Shown here: positions 32,034 to 38,535 of the stretch, in pieces
How the letters are laid out: the number at the start of each line of letters is the position of its first letter
Numbering within the stretch: the stretch's first letter is position 1
Assembly (NCBI GenBank): GCA_964058805.1
Contig: CAXKVV010000586.1
Span: forward strand, 1-38,535
Direction of reading: 5' to 3'
DNA length: 38,535 bases
Source of the DNA: Schoenoplectus triqueter
Taxonomy: Eukaryota > Streptophyta > Magnoliopsida > Poales > Cyperaceae
Notes under the pieces: model-generated
The model's database searches: none
What the model was told of the DNA's origin: nothing
What the model saw: the letters and a program-made list of their open reading frames with translations, nothing else
Translations under genes and position numbers: made by a program

Positions 32034-35000
32034 TTAGCCAGAAAGCTTTGCAATCTCCTCAAGAAGATACTTTGTTTCAGTTGCAGGATCCACAGGTGCA
32101 TGGCCTCTTACAGTTATCCTTTGCCTCTTTTCTCCCATGTACTCATTCCGGGTCACACTGACCCGAAACAAATGTGGCACCCACATTGCCTCTTTCAGTT
32201 TCATCTGGAACTGATCATCCCCATCCTAAATTTAGCAAAATTTTAGGAATTAAACTCAAAGCTTTGATGGGTTGTGAACTGAGAATGTTAAATTACAGTT
32301 TCCAAATCAACCTTCCAATTAAGAAAAATTAGAATTAAGTTTACATTTGGCAAACCTTTTTGTTTTGTTAACTATTTTGTTTGAGAGTGCCATTGAAATT
32401 CAATTAGCACATTAGTTAATTATCTGCAAAATAAGAAATCTGTTTTACAAATTGAATGTTACACTCAGCTTGAAGGTAAAAGTTCTAAAAATAAGATGGC
32501 CAAGTACCTCAGTTTTGATCCTTTCAAGCTCATCTGCACTGCATCCAATAATTTTCTCAGCTTGTTCATTGAAAACTGAAAGCCATGCCTCACCAGTAGG
32601 ATCTGAAACCTTCAGAATCATTATATACCTACAAAGTTTAGAAGCCAATCAATCTTTAATACCAATCTATTTCAATTTTTTTTACTATTCAATCATATTG
32701 GTGTCCTTTGTAATGTAAAAACTTTGTAGTTTTAACGAATCTCAAAGTTATCTAATTCACCCTTTATACTAAAAGAATCACACAATTACCCATGTAAATT
32801 AAACTGAAAAGACATCACTTCTAGTTGGTATATTTTGATGATAGTTTCATGGTGGCCTCTTCTCTTCATACATTGAAATGTAAGGGACTGAAATCAGATA
32901 ATGAGGTTTTGGTTTGTATCACAACTTTCAAATACCTAAAACAACAACAAAGTGGACCGCTAAAATTTAAGAAAGAGACTCATCAGTACCAACAATTGCA
33001 CTTTCTTGATGTTTGTGCAATTAATAAAAGAATGGGGCCCCAATTTCAAAACCAACACATCAATGCTTATATAGCAAGTCAGTGAATATACCTCAAATCT
33101 TGAACACAATCCAAACATACAACTGAAAAAAAGTGCCCAAAATTCTTGATTACACATAATTGGCCTACTTACATGCTAGTTCAATATCTTACCTGAGAGA
33201 GCATTGCTCGTCATTCTTCCCACAAGCCTCACACCAATAACCAGACCCAGACACTTCAGAAACCTTCTTATTGCATGTTTTGCATGCTCTATACCACATG
33301 GTCTGATCACCTTTGATGAAGCTGATGTACCCGGTGATGCTAAAAAATGCCGGCTGTGACAAAATAACATATAATGATTGAAGTCACATTTCAGCATAGA
33401 GCAGACTATCATTACCAGATAAACTGTTCCCAGCACCTCATAGAAAACACTGTAAGCAATCATATCAGGATGTCATGGGGATGAAGAATTTTGAATCTGT
33501 AGTTAGACCTTAATTTCCCCTTAATTTTGCCAGTTTACATGATTTATTGAAATAATTCTGTACTGATATTTCACATTATACCTCTCTCGATTATGCAGAA
33601 CTTATATTTAAAGAAGATCAATCAAACACCTACTTAGAATCCACATATTTCATTATAAAATTAAGTGACTAACCAAAAAAGCTTCATTTGGTTATGCTTC
33701 CTATTTCTCCACTCTTGAGAAATATATCCAGGTCTCAGAATAGAGACATACCTTATCATCACCCAAAGTAGGATCACTTGTAATATGTAAAAGGAATACT
33801 CTATCAGAGTACATGGATCTTGCTCCACTCTTTGCGCTAGGAGAAACCATATCTGAACCAATAGATGCCATAGATGCTCCTTTCCCCACTGAATCATACC
33901 TGCAATCACCAAAAAAGGTGCAAGAGAAAGGACAAGAATAGAAAATAAGCAAATAAATTCAACTTCAACAAGAAACTACCCCTTTTGTGAATGTTCAGTA
34001 TGTTACCAGGATCTGAGGTTGTTAGCCTCAGGTATGTCTTGGTTTATCTGTACTATACTCTTGCCAACAGTCGACAAAGAAACACCTACAGAAAGGTAAG
34101 AAAGATGTACACCATTAGATTTGCAGTATTATTCTTTTCCTTCCTTTTCAAAATAAAGGTGGAGCTGTCTATTACTCTCTTCACAGATATTCACAGGTTA
34201 CCTTGAAATTCACCAACTTTAAGGGATTTAATTGCAACCACAGGTGAAGTATCAACCATATCTAATAGCTCTTGACCAATGCTAGTTGCAAGATCATTCC
34301 ACAGAGAGACAACTACAGTTTTGTTCCTGAAATTTTCAAACAATTTGAGATACAATTAAAAACAGAATGAACAACATTAAATTAACAAAGCAATAGAGTT
34401 GGCAAATATCACTTACGAATCATCTGCTATAGTTATGTCGCGCTTAGGTATGATTTCATTATTACTCTTTCTTCTGATACTAAGGGTACATGATACATTT
34501 AGCACAATGCCAATGACATCTGAAAAGAAGAGAAGATGACAAACTGACATCAACATCAAAATATAACTGATGATAAAAATCCAGATTATACTACTATTGA
34601 TCTAGCTGATTTCTGCAATGCCAAGCATCCTATTTCCTACTTATCTGAGGAAAAAATAGCAAAAAAATTCAAGTTTATACTGCAAGCTGTTGGAACTGAA
34701 GGACATATTATAATGGCAACAAATCAGAAACACGTTTTATCAACTTCTTACCTATGAGCTCTCTGGAGTTAACATAAGAACCAAGCTGATCAATCTTCAC
34801 AAAGTTGAACTTCATCTCTGGAACAAAGACCTCTCCTTCAGCCTCTTCAACAAGAGCATTTTCATTTAAAGTCATCTCATAATCATTTTGAACTGACTTG
34901 AATAGTCTGTTTGCAATTTTGAGTGACCCTTTGGAGATGTAATACACCTTTCCCAGTTCAAATTTGGAGTAGAATTTCTTTGCTGCCTCATTGAACATTG

Positions 35001-37509
35001 TTGCTTGTATTTGGGTACCCTGTTAACGGAGGAGGACAGAAAAAACAGATAACATTGTCAAAAGGGGGGAAAAAGAAGTTACGGAAACTGGAAGCATAAT
35101 ATAGGTCCTTTCAAAGTGCAGTTTTTTCTATTATAGTGGCCTAGCAGTCAACTAAAATACAAACCAAATCCAGTACAAAACAATCAGCATTCTGACCACC
35201 ACTATGGTCTAGCAACAATTTTATACTAAAATACAAACCAAATTAAAGTACAAATTTTATAAAACAGACAAATTGATGCCAAAATATAGTCAGCATTCAG
35301 ATTACCACTATTAAGATAAGGCTTATTTTACCTAACCAAGAAACTACAAACAGGAATCATAATTACTTGGTCTGCATATCAGATGTATATTCTTCTGACT
35401 AATGATAATTCAACATTAACATCCATGTAAATAACAGAGTTACAACACCAATACACATTGATTCATGCAGGTAAAAGAGTTACAACACTCAGATAATTAT
35501 ATTTCTCAGGTAATATCAGTCATAACAAAGTTCTTTATATGGATAATCACTAAAGTTCACAGGGGCATACTACCTTACATGCAAACATTACTTTTGGAAG
35601 GATGAATATGCAAATATGTCTCATTGATTCTCCATTCTAAATCAAGTGAATATGATGATGCCAAAAGAATTTAAGAAACTGGGTGGCAGCATAGAAGCTA
35701 ATGCGCACTTACATCCTCATCAGTCAACTCTACATTGAAGACATGACCTTCACCTTTTGCATTCCTGTAAGTTCTCATATTCCCTTTGTTCGTGACCCTC
35801 ACCTTTATAGTCCAGTTACCCTGGTAAGGGTTTAGAGACACCACAGGGTGCACCCGCCTTGTCATAGACAAGCGAGCAGCTGGCGCAGCACTACGATCAG
35901 AAAATAAGGAAGAAAAATTAGAACTTCAGTCTGGTTAGAACTGCTATCAAACACAAACTAGTTTCAGATAAAGAGAATTTTTGAAAATGCCACACAATCT
36001 TCTAGAGAACACATGAGATGCCTATTTTATCTCAGTGAAAGACAGAATGTGTCCAATATAATCCTCCCTTACCAAATTTCCTAACAGAAAGAGAACAATA
36101 CCCCCACCCTCCATTTTTGCAAATTACATATCCAAGAGAAAGAGAAGGCGTTTGGAATGTAAATAAGAATTAAGAGACAACAGTACAAGTTGCAGGTAGT
36201 TTGCCTTGGTTTGTGCGGGAAGAGAGATGCTTCTGATTTGAATAGGGTTGGTTTCCCATATGGCCATATCCAAAGTTTTTAAAGGCAATATGATACTCAA
36301 ATAAAAAAAGGGGTGCATATTAAAGCTGAGACTACTTACTTGCCACACTCTTCCTTTACTATTTGCATCGCTGATTTAACAATTGGTTCTTGCTTTGGCT
36401 TTAGCACAATCAATGGTTCTGTCTCTTCTTCACTGGTTTTAATTTCTTTTTTCTGCATTACAGGTTCTTCTTGCTTCACCTCTGATTTAATCTCTGAATC
36501 AAGTGATGATGCTAAAACCTCACATTTTATCACAATCAGTACCCTGGTTTTGATGCATAATGCATTGTAATGTTAGAAGGTAATTCAATTTTTGAAATAA
36601 TTTCAAATGCATATCAGACAGCTAGAAATGGTATACATCAGGTATATCAGGCAGTATCAGTACAAAACCAAGTTGCAGAAACAAGATATCTGATAAGTTT
36701 GGCAGTTGCAATGTTTAAGAGCTGCTCACTATCCATACAATATTTTACTGGTACGAGTTTGGTACTAGTAGTAGCAGCTTCAATGAGCAACATCATACAT
36801 TTTTCTATTGTATTTTGGTGTTTATACAAAAATTACAAAAGTTGTTGAAAGGCAAATCTTACTTTTCAGTCTGATTAGGAATTGCATTCACTGTGTAATT
36901 GAGCACACGAATCAGGCCAAGGTTTTGGAGATTTCCTGAATTGATCGCGGATGCAAAGGACGTTGGAAGCATAGCTTTGATTTTCATTTTCCCATCGCTT
37001 GCCATGAACCTACAAATTGAATGTAAAGAAAAAGAAAATAAAGCTCCAAGGAATGAAATATTATAAACAATTGTTGTTAAACTGTTCGACATGTTATTCA
37101 ATGGACCCAATACAGTAATTCATTTAGTTTATGACACCTACTCAGTAAATCAACCACGAAAATTTCATAAGCAAAACCCCGTAAATCATTTATATACTAA
37201 CCTACGAAAACGAACGAAAAAGATCAACCACTTCCATACTATAGTCCATGTCCTTTAATAGAAGACTTAACTCTTCTTCTTTAGGCGTTTCTTTTAAATT
37301 AAACCAGATCGACTTCAAATTGGAGGCATGAAAAAGATAAAAAGATAAAAAAAAAATGAAAAGACAAGTTACGTGAATCGAGTGCTGCTATTCGCAAGCG
37401 GCCTCAGATCGACAACCTGGAGAATGATCTCAGGAAGATCTGAGCCAGGATCTGGACTAGGATTTGCATGTAGAGTAGCGATCCCTCCTGGAGTCGGAAG
37501 TTTTTCCAT
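32034..37509 (-). CDS. RPA1: Replication protein A 70 kDa DNA-binding subunit (RPA1)
   Basis: Largest subunit of the nuclear ssDNA-binding complex for replication, repair and recombination. Twelve coding exons on the minus strand: 37509-37373, 37009-36863, 36543-36340, 35890-35713, 35019-34752, 34519-34417, 34326-34202, 34085-34007, 33899-33752, 33353-33193, 32628-32508, 32225-32034. All introns are GT-AG and all phases close, giving 620 residues. RPA70N is about 1-105 (MEKLPTPGG start). An acidic/basic linker lies at about 106-170. DBD-A starts near 176 and includes GKVYYISKGSLKIAN (245-259). DBD-B is about 293-405, with the conserved Trp355 in VVVSLWNDLA. DBD-C has a C487-X2-C490-X13-C504-X2-C507 zinc ribbon. 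There is no CCHC extension after residue 620, so it is not the C/E type of plant RPA1; A or B/D type is undecided. Confidence 0.97.
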
Positions 37510-37628
37510 GTTTTTTTGTTTTCTTCTTTCTCAGATCTAAAAGCTGTGTGAGAAAAGAGAAAGAGAGTTGGGCTTGAAAAGAAATGGATTGAAGTTGAAC
37601 GGATCGATCCATCGAAGGAGAGCGCGTT

Positions 37629-37635
37629 CTTTATA
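37629..37635 (-). promoter_or_regulatory. TATA box of RPA1
   Basis: TATAAAG on the minus strand, 120 bases upstream of the ATG, predicting a start site near 37600 and a leader of about 90 bases. The leader is rich in CTTTTC/CTCTTT words. Confidence 0.6.
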
Positions 37636-37653
37636 TTCTTGGTGATGGTTTTA

Positions 37654-37685
37654 GGCGGGAGATTGATTTCAGGCACATTTGGCGC
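37654..37685. promoter_or_regulatory. E2F-type sites in the RPA1 promoter
   Basis: TTTGGCGC at 37678-37685 matches the plant E2F consensus TTTSSCGC exactly. GGCGGGAGA at 37654-37662 (inverse TCTCCCGCC) is a one-mismatch match. Both lie about 20-50 bases upstream of the TATA box. A third exact match, TTTCGCGC, is at 37904-37911. E2F control fits a replication protein expressed at G1/S. Confidence 0.6.
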
Positions 37686-38408
37686 TTATTTTCATTTCCG
37701 ATTTCACGCTCGAGATTTTTCGCTGAATACTGTTTCTGTGTCTATTTCTGAATATCAGGGTATGTAACAAGTTCTCTTCACAAGAATAAGGCATTGTTAG
37801 TACACTCGTTACACCAATAGTCGAATCAATGATGCGGCATTGCGGCACAGAAATCTGAATTGCTCTCTTCTCCAGGGTCTTTTGGTTTTGGGGGGGAGAG
37901 TCGTTTCGCGCTGGCGCCTAAACCTAAATACATTTCAGGCTTCAATAGGCGGTCTGTAAATTAAGCTCACTAGTGAACTCCTCCGTGGATCCAACCCAGT
38001 TGAACAAAGAATCAAAGACCATTTTAAGGCCTATCCTAGTAGAACGAAATCCGCTGCTTTTCAAAAGCTTTATCCAATTTCATTCCTTTCCTCCCGCCGC
38101 AGGCCCTTAATGTATGACATAACAGTCTAAAAGCATCCGGCCATGATTCTCTCTCTGTACACTGTACACTGTGCAATCTCTTTTATGTGATAACTAGTGT
38201 CAAGTACAATACCAGCGTCATACGACGGGTGATCAATAAATATATATATAATTAGTATTAAATCAGATCAATATCAACGCTGCTATACTTAATCAGTAGC
38301 TTAAATCAAAATATCATTGTCCAGCACAAGATAATGAATTTATATAGTTAAGTTCTATGATTTTCTTTTATAAAAATTCCAACTTCCGCTTACCCGTATT
38401 TCGTAGAG
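37686..38408. other. Distal upstream region of RPA1
   Basis: No coding region recognised. It contains the E2F-like site at 37904-37911 and another CTCCCGCC word at 38091-38098. The stretch 37860-38110 is less AT-rich than the surroundings, as expected for a promoter. Confidence 0.45.
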
Positions 38409-38535
38409 TGGGGATCCATTCATAATGGGTTATTTTGATAACATTGACAATGGATTTCTAAATAAATATTAAAAAAAATTTATAAATATGTTCTTCTACC
38501 TTTATATTGATTATCATTCAAATTTTATGTAATTT
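38409..38535 (+). mobile_element. 4372-family MITE, cut by window end
   Basis: TGGGGATCCATTCATAATGG, then GTTATTTTGATAACATTGAC, then AATGGATTTCTAAATAAATA and, before the window end, CATTCAAATTTTATGTAATT follow the left arm of 4372-4745 in order. Confidence 0.65.

Noticed and set aside
34348..34830. Open frames antisense to RPA1 exons and introns
   Set aside because: The RPA1 exon series on the minus strand closes in phase and explains the region; the other frames are shadows.

Overview
This is a strongly AT-rich plant nuclear segment, almost certainly from a eudicot. It holds three recognisable protein-coding genes with typical plant introns, separated by long intergenic stretches full of small DNA transposons, inverted-repeat elements and retrotransposon remnants. 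The genus cannot be told from the sequence. No bacterial, organellar, tRNA, rRNA or CRISPR feature was found.

Genes. (1) A TCP transcription factor of the CIN-type TCP5/TCP13/TCP17 clade lies on the minus strand at 5768-6562. Its leader appears to contain an intron and a short upstream ORF. (2) A Ninja-family (AFP-type, ABI5-binding) repressor of ABA/jasmonate signalling lies on the plus strand at 24328-25576, with two coding exons and 315 residues. (3) The large subunit of replication protein A (RPA70/RPA1) lies on the minus strand at 32034-37509. I rebuilt 12 coding exons whose reading phases all close, giving 620 residues. The three genes do not form a functional unit. One plausible regulatory link is that the AFP-type gene acts in ABA signalling and two clusters of ACGT-core (bZIP) sites lie about 2.5 and 5.2 kb upstream of it.

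Intergenic layout. 1-5767 holds a GGATA-rich edge, an inverted-repeat MITE, a flanked element with an 8-bp duplication, another fold-back and a (TA)22 tract. 6563-24327 is 17.8 kb without a supported gene. It contains two hAT-type MITEs with perfect 8-bp target-site duplications (7792-8249, 11890-12480), a probable Ty1/copia solo LTR (15571-16783), more MITE copies, an unusual fold-back element whose arms are built of about 23-bp tandem units (19478-20328), a GCTCGA-rich element (21007-21602) and the two ACGT clusters. 25577-32033 holds a MITE just behind the AFP-type gene, a nest of inverted repeats (27700-28999) and a decayed LINE C-terminal fragment. Upstream of RPA1 are a TATA box and E2F-type sites, fitting S-phase expression.

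The most unusual items are the 19478-20328 fold-back element, a MITE family with at least six copies or pieces in 38.5 kb, and the nested inverted repeats at 27.7-29.0 kb.
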